Shown here: positions 1-5,425 of the stretch, in pieces | How the letters are laid out: each line of letters begins with the position of its first letter | Numbering within the stretch: position 1 is the stretch's first letter | From: Gammaproteobacteria bacterium | GTDB lineage: Bacteria > Pseudomonadota > Gammaproteobacteria > DSM-16500 | DNA: 5,846 nucleotides | Assembly: GCA_004322325.1 (NCBI GenBank) | Contig: SCTP01000074.1 | Coordinates: forward strand, 1 to 5,846 | Direction: 5' to 3' | The notes under the pieces: model-generated | Database searches by the model: none | What the model was told of the DNA's origin: nothing | The model's input: the letters and a program-made list of their open reading frames with translations, nothing else | Translations under genes and position numbers: made by a program

Positions 1-526
1 GACGAGTCAATACAAAGACTTTTGCAGCAAGTTTTTTACGTGTATCGAATGTTAAGCCGTGATGGTTTTGTATCTCCTCAATAATCATTGAATAATCGGC
101 TGGAGCAACGACAGCCCCGACCCACGCAAAGTTCTTGGCAGCCGCTCTCACCATCGTTGGACCACCGATGTCGATATATTCGACAGCCTGTTCCTTGTCG
201 AAGGGATAAAAATTAACCACCACTAAATCGATCCATGGAATTTGATGTTGCGCCGCTTCGTCAGCATGTTTATCTCGAAGGCCTAAGATACCACCATGGA
301 TTTTGGGGTGGAGAGTCTTGACGCGGCCATCTAGCATTTCTTGCAGACCAGTGATGGATTCTACTGGCTGATGAGGGATCCCAGCCTCGCGTAAAAGTTG
401 GCTAGTACCGCCAGTTGAAATCAGTTCCACGCCACAGGTGATTAATTGAGAGGCAAATTCGACAATACCGGTTTTATCAGATACAGAAAGCAAGGCTCGT
501 TTAATAGGAATGATTTTCATTTGCAT
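1..526 (-). CDS. purH: Bifunctional AICAR transformylase / IMP cyclohydrolase PurH, N-terminal 175 residues (cut by left edge)
   Basis: PurH catalyses the last two steps to IMP: formylation of AICAR with 10-formyl-THF (C-terminal domain, outside the window) and ring closure of FAICAR (N-terminal MGS-like domain, seen here). Diagnostic stretches are [16 protein letters not shown] (10-25), ELISTGGTS (34-42), [19 protein letters not shown] (64-82), VVVNFYPF (102-109) and [15 protein letters not shown] (118-132), which carry the cyclohydrolase-site Lys, Arg, Tyr and Asp residues. Translation starts at ATG 526 or at the in-frame ATG at 520. An in-frame TAA lies directly before 526, so no longer start is possible. 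The Shine-Dalgarno is weak (GAG about 9 bases upstream). Unlike the other genes of the operon it does not overlap its neighbour; 58 bases separate it from the small gene upstream. Compared with E. coli PurH as I remember it, about nine residues are missing between NFYPF and AVEYIDIGG. Identity is firm; whether the transformylase domain is intact cannot be seen. Confidence 0.97.
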   Translation of the reverse strand, partial: MQMKIIPIKRALLSVSDKTGIVEFASQLITCGVELISTGGTSQLLREAGIPHQPVESITGLQEMLDGRVKTLHPKIHGGILGLRDKHADEAAQHQIPWIDLVVVNFYPFDKEQAVEYIDIGGPTMVRAAAKNFAWVGAVVAPADYSMIIEEIQNHHGLTFDTRKKLAAKVFVLTR

Positions 527-552
527 TTATGCTGCTCGGTCAAGAAAGTCTG

Positions 553-584
553 CGCTATTATAGCGATTTGTCTGGGTTTGGGAA
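553..584 (-). promoter_or_regulatory. Possible internal promoter for purH (TTCCCA - 16 bp - TATAAT)
   Basis: Read on the minus strand, a perfect TATAAT -10 hexamer occupies 562-557. TTCCCA (4 of 6 matches to TTGACA) lies 16 bp upstream at 584-579. The -10 sits at the centre of an inverted repeat, CGCTA-TAA-TAGCG (565-553), which could be a protein site or chance. Transcription would begin near 550, about 24 bases before the purH start. It falls in the only non-overlapping gap between genes of this operon, which makes a separate purH promoter plausible. The -35 is poor, so confidence is moderate. The stem is too short and has no following T-run, so it does not look like a terminator. Confidence 0.4.
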
Positions 585-929
585 CTAGGTGTTTGAGTTG
601 AGGCGTCGGCTTTTCTTTGGGCTAAGTGGTGGCACATCAACTACATTTGTTTGGGGTGGTTTTGGCTGAGGGAGAGAGAAAACACCAGAAAGTAAGATGA
701 GTCCTTCGGCAACTGACTTTTTGGCATTCGACATCTCTTTAATTTGTTCAGCGATAGTTGCGTCAACATGCCCTTTGTTATGTTCTGCTTGGAATATAAA
801 CATCCCAGCACGCGCACGGTAAGCTTGTTCTAACAATTTGTCTTGTTTAGAATCGTTTTCTTTTTCAAGCTTCTGGATTTCTGCTGTGACTTCTCCAATA
901 TATTTTTCAAGCACAAGACTCTCTTTCAT
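585..929 (-). CDS. Unrecognised 114-residue protein encoded inside the purine operon
   Basis: I do not recognise a family. Residues 1-75 are charged and look helical (for example EVTAEIQKLEKENDSKQDKL, 13-32) with possible coiled-coil character. A short hydrophobic run follows (GLILLSGVFSL, 76-86), too short for a confident membrane segment. The tail (87-114) is rich in proline and basic residues, with PQPKPPQ and SPKKSRR. There is no signal peptide and no cysteine. Evidence that it is a real gene: its ATG overlaps the purN stop as ATGA, a strong Shine-Dalgarno AAGGAA lies five bases upstream, and it fills most of the 400 bases between purN and purH. Being co-translated with purN suggests a link to purine synthesis or simply a lineage-specific passenger; the sequence does not decide. 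It is low-complexity enough that distant homologues would be hard to recognise by eye. Confidence 0.78.
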   Translation of the reverse strand: MKESLVLEKYIGEVTAEIQKLEKENDSKQDKLLEQAYRARAGMFIFQAEHNKGHVDATIAEQIKEMSNAKKSVAEGLILLSGVFSLPQPKPPQTNVVDVPPLSPKKSRRLNSNT

Positions 930-1498
930 TGCTGTTCCTTTTTAAGGATAGCGGCGACTAATGCGCCACCTTCCAATTGTTGTACGCGCTGTTTTAAGAT
1001 TTCAGGCGTATCTCCCGTTAAAACCGAACATTTCTGTTGCACCAGAATAGGCCCGGCATCGACTTCTTCCGTTACCTCATGCACCGTGCACCCTGTCTCA
1101 CTCACCCCCGCTTCCAACACGGCTCGATGCACCTCTAAATCCATTTTCCCCGCAAAAGCAGGCAATAAAGAAGGATGGACGTTAATAATTTTACGCTCCC
1201 AAGCATGCACAAACTCCACGGATAAAATTCGCATATAGCCAATCAACACGACCAAATCCACTTCATGCTGTTGCAATAAAGCTGTCACGGCTTGATCGTA
1301 CACTTCCCGTGTTAAGTCTTTAGGGCTGATAAACTGCGTCGTCAGCCCATACGCTTGTGCACGTTGAAGAATACCTGCATCGGGTTTATTGCTGATCACA
1401 ATACGGATAGCCGCTGCTAATTTATTTTGCTGTATCGCTTCGACAATCGCACCAAGATTGGTACCGCGCGTGGAGCCTAATATACCTAAACGGATCAT
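926..1498 (-). CDS. purN: Phosphoribosylglycinamide formyltransferase PurN (10-formyl-THF dependent)
   Basis: PurN transfers the formyl group of 10-formyltetrahydrofolate to GAR, giving FGAR (step 3). The formyltransferase fold is recognisable in order: phosphate-binding loop GSTRGTNL (8-15), ISNKPDAGIL (35-44), folate-site segment VVLIGYMRILS (83-93), catalytic INVHPSLLP (105-113, with Asn106 and His108), and EEVDAGPILVQ (144-154) with Asp147 matching the catalytic Asp of E. coli PurN. All three catalytic residues are present. At 190 residues it is about 20 shorter than the E. coli enzyme, with the C-terminal tail trimmed. After HPSLLP it reads AFAGKMDLEVH, about three residues longer than the E. 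coli loop. Its ATG overlaps the purD stop (ATGA at 1498-1495), and a purine-rich GAAGAGAAAG sits just upstream. It ends by overlapping the small gene. Identity is firm. Confidence 0.96.
   Translation of the reverse strand: MIRLGILGSTRGTNLGAIVEAIQQNKLAAAIRIVISNKPDAGILQRAQAYGLTTQFISPKDLTREVYDQAVTALLQQHEVDLVVLIGYMRILSVEFVHAWERKIINVHPSLLPAFAGKMDLEVHRAVLEAGVSETGCTVHEVTEEVDAGPILVQQKCSVLTGDTPEILKQRVQQLEGGALVAAILKKEQQ
935..940 (-). promoter_or_regulatory. Ribosome binding site of the small gene, inside the end of purN
   Basis: AAGGAA on the minus strand (940-935) lies five bases before the ATG at 929 and is formed by the purN codons for the C-terminal Lys-Lys-Glu-Gln-Gln. It is the best-placed Shine-Dalgarno in the operon and the main reason to treat the 114-residue gene as translated. 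Confidence 0.75.
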
Positions 1499-2817
1499 AC
1501 TTTCTCTTCTCGAAGCCGGCGCATATCATCAATGCGTCGTTGAATGAGTCGATCGGTACCGATATCTTCACGGTGAAACAACGGCCCAGCGATCCCACGC
1601 ACTTCAATTTCCGCAATTTCTTCCGCGGTTGAGATGGAATCCGCGACACCGACATACGCTGCTGTACGGGAACCGGTAGCATGAATTTTCCCATTCGCTG
1701 CATTGACAGACGCCAAATAAAGGCGAGATTTATTCTTCACTGCCGAAATATCAATGATAGTATCTGTCATCGGTTCATCCGGGTAACCTTCCGGAACAGC
1801 ATACTTGCAAACCGTAGCTTGGTGAGCAAATTGCACCAAATCCGAGGTTAAACTACCCGTGACCATGGCTTGGCAAATGGCGACAAAATCCGAAGTAAGA
1901 ATAGTTAAAACGTTTAATGCTTCTGGATCACCAAAACGCGCGTTGAATTCAATGACATACACACCGTGCCGTGTCGCAATAAAACTGCCATACAAAATGC
2001 CGATGTATTTCTCATTTAATTCTGATAATAAAGCTCGCAACACAGCTTCATTGATTTGCCACGCATGCGAGACATCTTCTTTGGTTAAAAATGGCAAACT
2101 ATGATCCGCATCAGAATAACTGCCCATCCCCCCCGTGTTAGGGCCTTTATCATCGACGAAAGCGCGTTTATGATCTTGCACAATCGGCATGGGCACAGCG
2201 TGTTTACCATCACTAAAACACATAAAAGAAAATTCTTGGCCAATTAATTTTTCTTCAATGACCACATCCTGACCCTGACTCAGAATTTCTTTGCAGTAAA
2301 CAATGGCATCCGCAAAAGAATGGAGATGATCCCCCGCTACCTTCACCCCTTTACCACTCATCAAGCCATTCGCTTTAACGACATAATTCCCTTCCCCTAA
2401 TTCAGCGAGAAAAGCTTCTACGCCCGTTAAATCGTGAAAACGACGATAACGCGGCAAGCCTGGAATACCGTATTTTTGCATTAAATCACGTGCAAAAGAC
2501 TTGCTGGTTTCAATCTGTGCTAACACACGTTTGGGGCCAACGGTAGGAATAGAGGCTTGCCATAACGCATCGGCTAATCCTTTTTCTAACGGGGCTTCAG
2601 GGCCAATAATAGCAATATCAATTTGCCATTCTTTCGCTAACTGCGTAATCGTTTCAACATCGGTAATATCACCTGACCAATAGTGATACGTCATTTGCGA
2701 GATGCCGGGGTTAAGCGACGTCCCACAGCAAAAAATATGGGGCTGTTGTGGCGAGCGATGTAATGCCACGGCGATAGCATGTTCGCGAGCACCTGATCCA
2801 ACGATGAGTATATTCAT
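1495..2817 (-). CDS. purD: Phosphoribosylamine-glycine ligase (GAR synthetase) PurD
   Basis: PurD is an ATP-grasp enzyme that joins glycine to phosphoribosylamine to make GAR (step 2), using the unstable product of PurF, whose gene lies directly upstream. Features in order: N-terminal nucleotide-fold motif VGSGAREHA (6-14), IGPEAPLEKGLAD (71-83), ATP-grasp lysine loop VVKANGLMSGKGV (146-158), QDHKRAF (214-220), GPNTGGMGSYS (225-235) and the metal-binding EFNARFGDPEA (290-300). Length, 440 residues, is normal (about 430 in E. coli). The C-terminal half, with ATVCKYAVPEGYPD (334-347), FHREDIGT (414-421) and LIQRRI (424-429), looks more like archaeal PurD than the E. coli protein, judged from memory. 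The ATG shares one base with the purF stop (TAATG), and AGAGGA lies nine bases upstream. Confidence 0.97.
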   Translation of the reverse strand: MNILIVGSGAREHAIAVALHRSPQQPHIFCCGTSLNPGISQMTYHYWSGDITDVETITQLAKEWQIDIAIIGPEAPLEKGLADALWQASIPTVGPKRVLAQIETSKSFARDLMQKYGIPGLPRYRRFHDLTGVEAFLAELGEGNYVVKANGLMSGKGVKVAGDHLHSFADAIVYCKEILSQGQDVVIEEKLIGQEFSFMCFSDGKHAVPMPIVQDHKRAFVDDKGPNTGGMGSYSDADHSLPFLTKEDVSHAWQINEAVLRALLSELNEKYIGILYGSFIATRHGVYVIEFNARFGDPEALNVLTILTSDFVAICQAMVTGSLTSDLVQFAHQATVCKYAVPEGYPDEPMTDTIIDISAVKNKSRLYLASVNAANGKIHATGSRTAAYVGVADSISTAEEIAEIEVRGIAGPLFHREDIGTDRLIQRRIDDMRRLREEKV

Positions 2818-4289
2818 TAGCTTCTATCCTCTTGACGCTGTTTCTCCCACCTTAACATCTTATCTTCCGTGATACCACCGCAAGCATATTCGCCATTCAT
2901 ACACGCCATGCAGGGGCGCTCAATCTGATGTTGACCGCGACGCGTCACGGCTTCCACCAAATCTTCTTGTGTTTGATACAGCAAGCGATCGACGCCTAAA
3001 TAATGGCGGATTTGATCTTCTGTGTGAGTGGCTGCAATTAATTCCTGACGCGAAGGAATATCAATTCCATAAAAACAAGGATGTTTGATCGGCGGGCAAG
3101 CCGAGGCGAGTGAAATTTCACGCGCACCGGATTCGCGAATCATCTTGATAATTTCACGCGAGGTTGTCCCGCGCACAATACTGTCATCGACGATTAATAC
3201 TTTCTTATTCTCAATCTCTGTTCGTTGTGGGGTTAATTTATAGCGGACGCTACGCAAACGTGCTTTTTGATTCGGCATGATAAACGTACGGCCAATAAAA
3301 GGATTTTTATATAAGCCTTCGGAGTAACGAACGCCCAACTCATGCGCGAAAGAAAGCGCGGCGGTATTCGCGGTGAAAGGTGCAGGGATGACGATATCGG
3401 GCAATTCGTCAGGAAACTTTTGCTTCCATTGACGCGCAAGATTTTGTCCCATACGCAAGCGGGAGCGGTATACACTGACGCCATCTAAAGTTGAATCAGG
3501 ACGAGAAAAATAGACATATTCAAACACGCAGGGGCGGAAAGATTTTGCCTCGACGATGCGGCGGAATAATTGACCGGTTTTGTTGACATAAACCACTTCA
3601 CCAGGTTGCAAATCACCTTTTGGTTCGAAACCCAAGGCATAAAAAGGCGTGGTTTCGGAAGCGAAAATATAATCGATGCGACCATTTTCTCGTTTACGCT
3701 CACCCCAGACGAGCGGGCGAATCCCGTGTGGATCGCGAAATGCGATCAGACCTTTACCGATCACCATTCCGACGACAGAATAAGAACCTTCCACGCGATC
3801 ATAAACATGTTTAACCGCTTGGCAAAGTTGGGAAAAGAATTGCTCGTCATCATTATCCGCATAAGAACCCGTGGCGAGATGATCAGCTAGCATCAGCAAC
3901 ATGGCTTCGGAATCTAATGATGAATTCAAATGGCGATGTTGTTTTAAGCGGATGTCATCGGCTAATTGCTGGTAGTTAACTAAATTTCCGTTATGCGCTA
4001 AAGCGATGCCTCGTGGACTGCCGATCCAGAGGGGTTGAATATCTGCTTCACTATAACCGCCTGCGGTAGGATAACGGGTGTGGGCGATACCGAAATTGCC
4101 TTTGAGAATTTGCAAATCTTTTGCTGTAAAAATTTCGCGTACTAAGCCCAGACCGTGTTTAGGATAAAATCGTTCATCGCAGGTTAAAATGCCGGCGGCA
4201 TCTTGACCGCGATGTTGTAGATTAATCAGGCTATCATACAATTCAGCTGCCACTGGCTCATGGCTATATATACCTACTATCCCGCACAT
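2817..4289 (-). CDS. purF: Amidophosphoribosyltransferase PurF, [4Fe-4S]-type by its cysteines
   Basis: PurF commits PRPP to purine synthesis, using glutamine-derived ammonia to form phosphoribosylamine. The N-terminal class II glutaminase domain begins MCGIVGIYSH; Cys2 becomes the nucleophile after Met removal, with no propeptide. QHRGQD (25-30), HTRYPTAG (70-77) and HNGNL (99-103) complete that site. The C-terminal phosphoribosyltransferase domain carries the PRPP loop VLIVDDSIVRGTT (364-376). Four cysteines match, from memory, the iron-sulfur ligands of B. subtilis PurF: Cys254 (RPCVFEYVYF), Cys405 (HPCFYGID), Cys460 and Cys463 (CMAC). E. coli PurF has FPNVYGID and lacks the CxxC, so this is not the enterobacterial type. 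Length 490 is typical. Its start overlaps the purC stop by one base (TAATG). Only a weak GGGG lies upstream, so translation probably depends on coupling to purC. Confidence 0.98.
   Translation of the reverse strand: MCGIVGIYSHEPVAAELYDSLINLQHRGQDAAGILTCDERFYPKHGLGLVREIFTAKDLQILKGNFGIAHTRYPTAGGYSEADIQPLWIGSPRGIALAHNGNLVNYQQLADDIRLKQHRHLNSSLDSEAMLLMLADHLATGSYADNDDEQFFSQLCQAVKHVYDRVEGSYSVVGMVIGKGLIAFRDPHGIRPLVWGERKRENGRIDYIFASETTPFYALGFEPKGDLQPGEVVYVNKTGQLFRRIVEAKSFRPCVFEYVYFSRPDSTLDGVSVYRSRLRMGQNLARQWKQKFPDELPDIVIPAPFTANTAALSFAHELGVRYSEGLYKNPFIGRTFIMPNQKARLRSVRYKLTPQRTEIENKKVLIVDDSIVRGTTSREIIKMIRESGAREISLASACPPIKHPCFYGIDIPSRQELIAATHTEDQIRHYLGVDRLLYQTQEDLVEAVTRRGQHQIERPCMACMNGEYACGGITEDKMLRWEKQRQEDRS
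2827..2832 (-). promoter_or_regulatory. Ribosome binding site of purD, inside the end of purF
   Basis: AGAGGA (2832-2827, minus strand) stands nine bases before the purD ATG at 2817. It lies within the last codons of purF, so purD can re-initiate or be loaded independently while ribosomes finish purF. Confidence 0.7.
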
Positions 4290-5260
4290 TAGACGACATA
4301 CCCCGCTACATTACGCATAATACGCTGCTCCACAGGCCCTGGTGCTGAGGGGAAGGCAAATTTTTGGCCGGTGATCATTTCATATAATTGGATATACCGC
4401 GAAGCCAAGGTCACGATGAGATCTTGTGGTGCTTCGGGGAGTTGTTTGTCGTTGTAGGGGTCGCAATTTTTGCTGAACCAGAGACGTAAAAATTCTTTGT
4501 CGATATTTTCTGGTTCTTGTCCTTGCGCAAAACGCTCGGCATAGTTATGTGCCAGCCAGTAGCGGCTCGAATCAGGGGTGTGGATTTCATCGACAACAAT
4601 AATACGGCCATCCGCATCGCGGCCGAATTCGTATTTGGTATCAACCAGGATCAAGCCATTGTTGGCAGCGATTTCAACGCCACGATGATACAGCGTCAAG
4701 GCTAAGGCACTCGCTTCCTCCCAATCCGCCTGCGTCATCCAGCCTTCAGCGATGATGTCTTTCGGACTGATAGGACGATCATGGACAGCTTCTTTGGTAG
4801 TGGGGGTTAGGACGGGTTGGGCGAGCTGTTGGTTTTTGCGTAAACCTTCGGGGAAGGAGATACCGCAATATTCACGCACGCCTTTTTGATATTGGGTCCA
4901 GAGTGAGGTGCCGGTGGTGCCGCTAATATAGCCGCGGACGACGAATTCGATGGGAAAAACTTGGCACTTTTTGGCGATGACGACATTCGGGTCAGGGATA
5001 GCGATGAGGTGGTTCGGTACTAAGGAAGCGGTTTGCTCAAACCACCAGGCGCTGGTTAGGTTGAGCACCTGGCCTTTGTAAGGGATGAGGGCTAGTTGGC
5101 GGTCGAAGGCGGTGAGCCGATCGGTGGTGATGAGCATGAGCTTATCGCCTAGATCATAGGTATCGCGGACTTTGCCTTGGTATTTTTTGCCGAAAGTGAA
5201 TGAGGTTTCTGTTAAACAAAAGGGTAAAGCGGCTTGGATAGTGGTTGCGGTCATGGGCAT
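4289..5260 (-). CDS. purC: SAICAR synthetase PurC, long form
   Basis: PurC condenses CAIR with aspartate using ATP to give SAICAR. Motifs in order: YQGKVRDTYDLGD (27-39), TDRLTAFD (46-53), FPIEFVVRGYISGTTGTS (102-119), PVLTPTTKEAVHDRPIS (149-165), LILVDTKYEFG (203-213, the family signature) and VVDEIHTPDSSRYW (222-235). At 323 residues it is the long type known from yeast and many bacteria, with a C-terminal extension; E. coli PurC has about 237. Two starts are possible, ATG 5260 and in-frame ATG 5254. The only Shine-Dalgarno-like sequence, CGGG at 5265-5262, touches the first but lies seven bases before the second, so the protein may begin at Met3 (MTATTIQ). It is the first gene of the operon, so its promoter must lie in 5261-5425. 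Confidence 0.97.
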   Translation of the reverse strand: MPMTATTIQAALPFCLTETSFTFGKKYQGKVRDTYDLGDKLMLITTDRLTAFDRQLALIPYKGQVLNLTSAWWFEQTASLVPNHLIAIPDPNVVIAKKCQVFPIEFVVRGYISGTTGTSLWTQYQKGVREYCGISFPEGLRKNQQLAQPVLTPTTKEAVHDRPISPKDIIAEGWMTQADWEEASALALTLYHRGVEIAANNGLILVDTKYEFGRDADGRIIVVDEIHTPDSSRYWLAHNYAERFAQGQEPENIDKEFLRLWFSKNCDPYNDKQLPEAPQDLIVTLASRYIQLYEMITGQKFAFPSAPGPVEQRIMRNVAGYVV

Positions 5261-5289
5261 ACCCGTGTTGATAGGGAATGAAGGGGGGT

Positions 5290-5318
5290 ATATTAGCGGG
5301 TTCTTTAGGGAAATTCTA
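5290..5318 (-). promoter_or_regulatory. Tentative promoter of the pur operon
   Basis: Upstream of purC the best-placed -10 on the minus strand is TAATAT (5295-5290), 4 of 6 matches, about 29 bases before ATG 5260. At 17 bp the -35 position reads TAGAAT (5318-5313), only 3 of 6. A further alternative is TTGTTA at 5356-5351 with a poor -10. No PurR-type operator (the ACGCAAACGTTTGCGT family) and no purine riboswitch core is visible. The operon needs a promoter here, but which hexamers are used is uncertain. Confidence 0.25.
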
Positions 5319-5338
5319 GTTTGTCTTTTTTAAGCTTT

Positions 5339-5358
5339 CTTAATACTAAATTAACAAA
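5339..5358 (+). promoter_or_regulatory. Candidate PmrA-like box (tandem TTAA half-sites, 11 bp apart)
   Basis: CTTAATACT (5339-5347) is followed after two bases by ATTAACAAA (5350-5358), so the TTAA cores begin 11 bp apart at 5340 and 5351. The Legionella PmrA element, as I recall it, is two cTTAATatT half-sites separated by two bases, also an 11 bp period. The first half-site matches well (CTTAATACT), the second less (ATTAACAAA). It sits where a -35 would be, 11 bp before a TATACT -10, as expected for an activator site. A third TTAA in opposite orientation (5330-5334, CTTAA on the minus strand) lies on the purC side. The region is AT-rich, so chance is a real alternative. Confidence 0.35.
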
Positions 5359-5365
5359 ACTCTCC

Positions 5366-5371
5366 TATACT
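5366..5371 (+). promoter_or_regulatory. Likely -10 of the divergent plus-strand gene
   Basis: TATACT matches TATAAT at 5 of 6 positions and lies 54 bases before the ATG at 5426. No TTGACA-like hexamer occurs 16-18 bp upstream; the TTAA repeats are there instead. This pattern suits an activator-dependent promoter. Predicted transcription start is near 5378. Confidence 0.45.
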
Positions 5372-5413
5372 TTATTTAGATAAAACAATAACATGCCTAA
5401 AAACATAAAAATC

Positions 5414-5419
5414 AGAGGA
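5414..5419 (+). promoter_or_regulatory. Ribosome binding site of the plus-strand gene
   Basis: AGAGGA lies six bases before the ATG at 5426. It fixes that ATG as the start and supports the plus strand, not the antisense reading frame, as the coding strand. Confidence 0.75.
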
Positions 5420-5425
5420 TTGGTT

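Noticed and set aside
553..565. Inverted repeat considered as a rho-independent terminator between the small gene and purH
   Set aside because: The stem is only five base pairs and is not followed by a T-run on the minus strand, so it is more plausibly part of a promoter.
843..1238. A 131-codon plus-strand reading frame across the small gene and purN
   Set aside because: It runs antisense to well-supported genes and its Cys/Ser/Thr-rich product has no coherent domain.
1422..1703. A 93-codon minus-strand reading frame overlapping the purD/purN junction
   Set aside because: It is out of frame with both enzymes, and purD and purN are intact on either side, so there is no frameshift to explain.
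3570..3890. A 106-codon plus-strand reading frame within purF
   Set aside because: It lies antisense to a fully conserved part of purF, has no family resemblance, and is a shadow of coding sequence.
5283..5288. Run of six G (six C in the purC leader)
   Set aside because: A single short homopolymer with no partner for pairing nearby; it may vary by slippage, but nothing shows a regulatory role.
5261..5425. Search for a purine riboswitch or PurR operator before purC
   Set aside because: No conserved purine riboswitch core and no ACGCAAACGTTTGCGT-like palindrome could be found on either strand.
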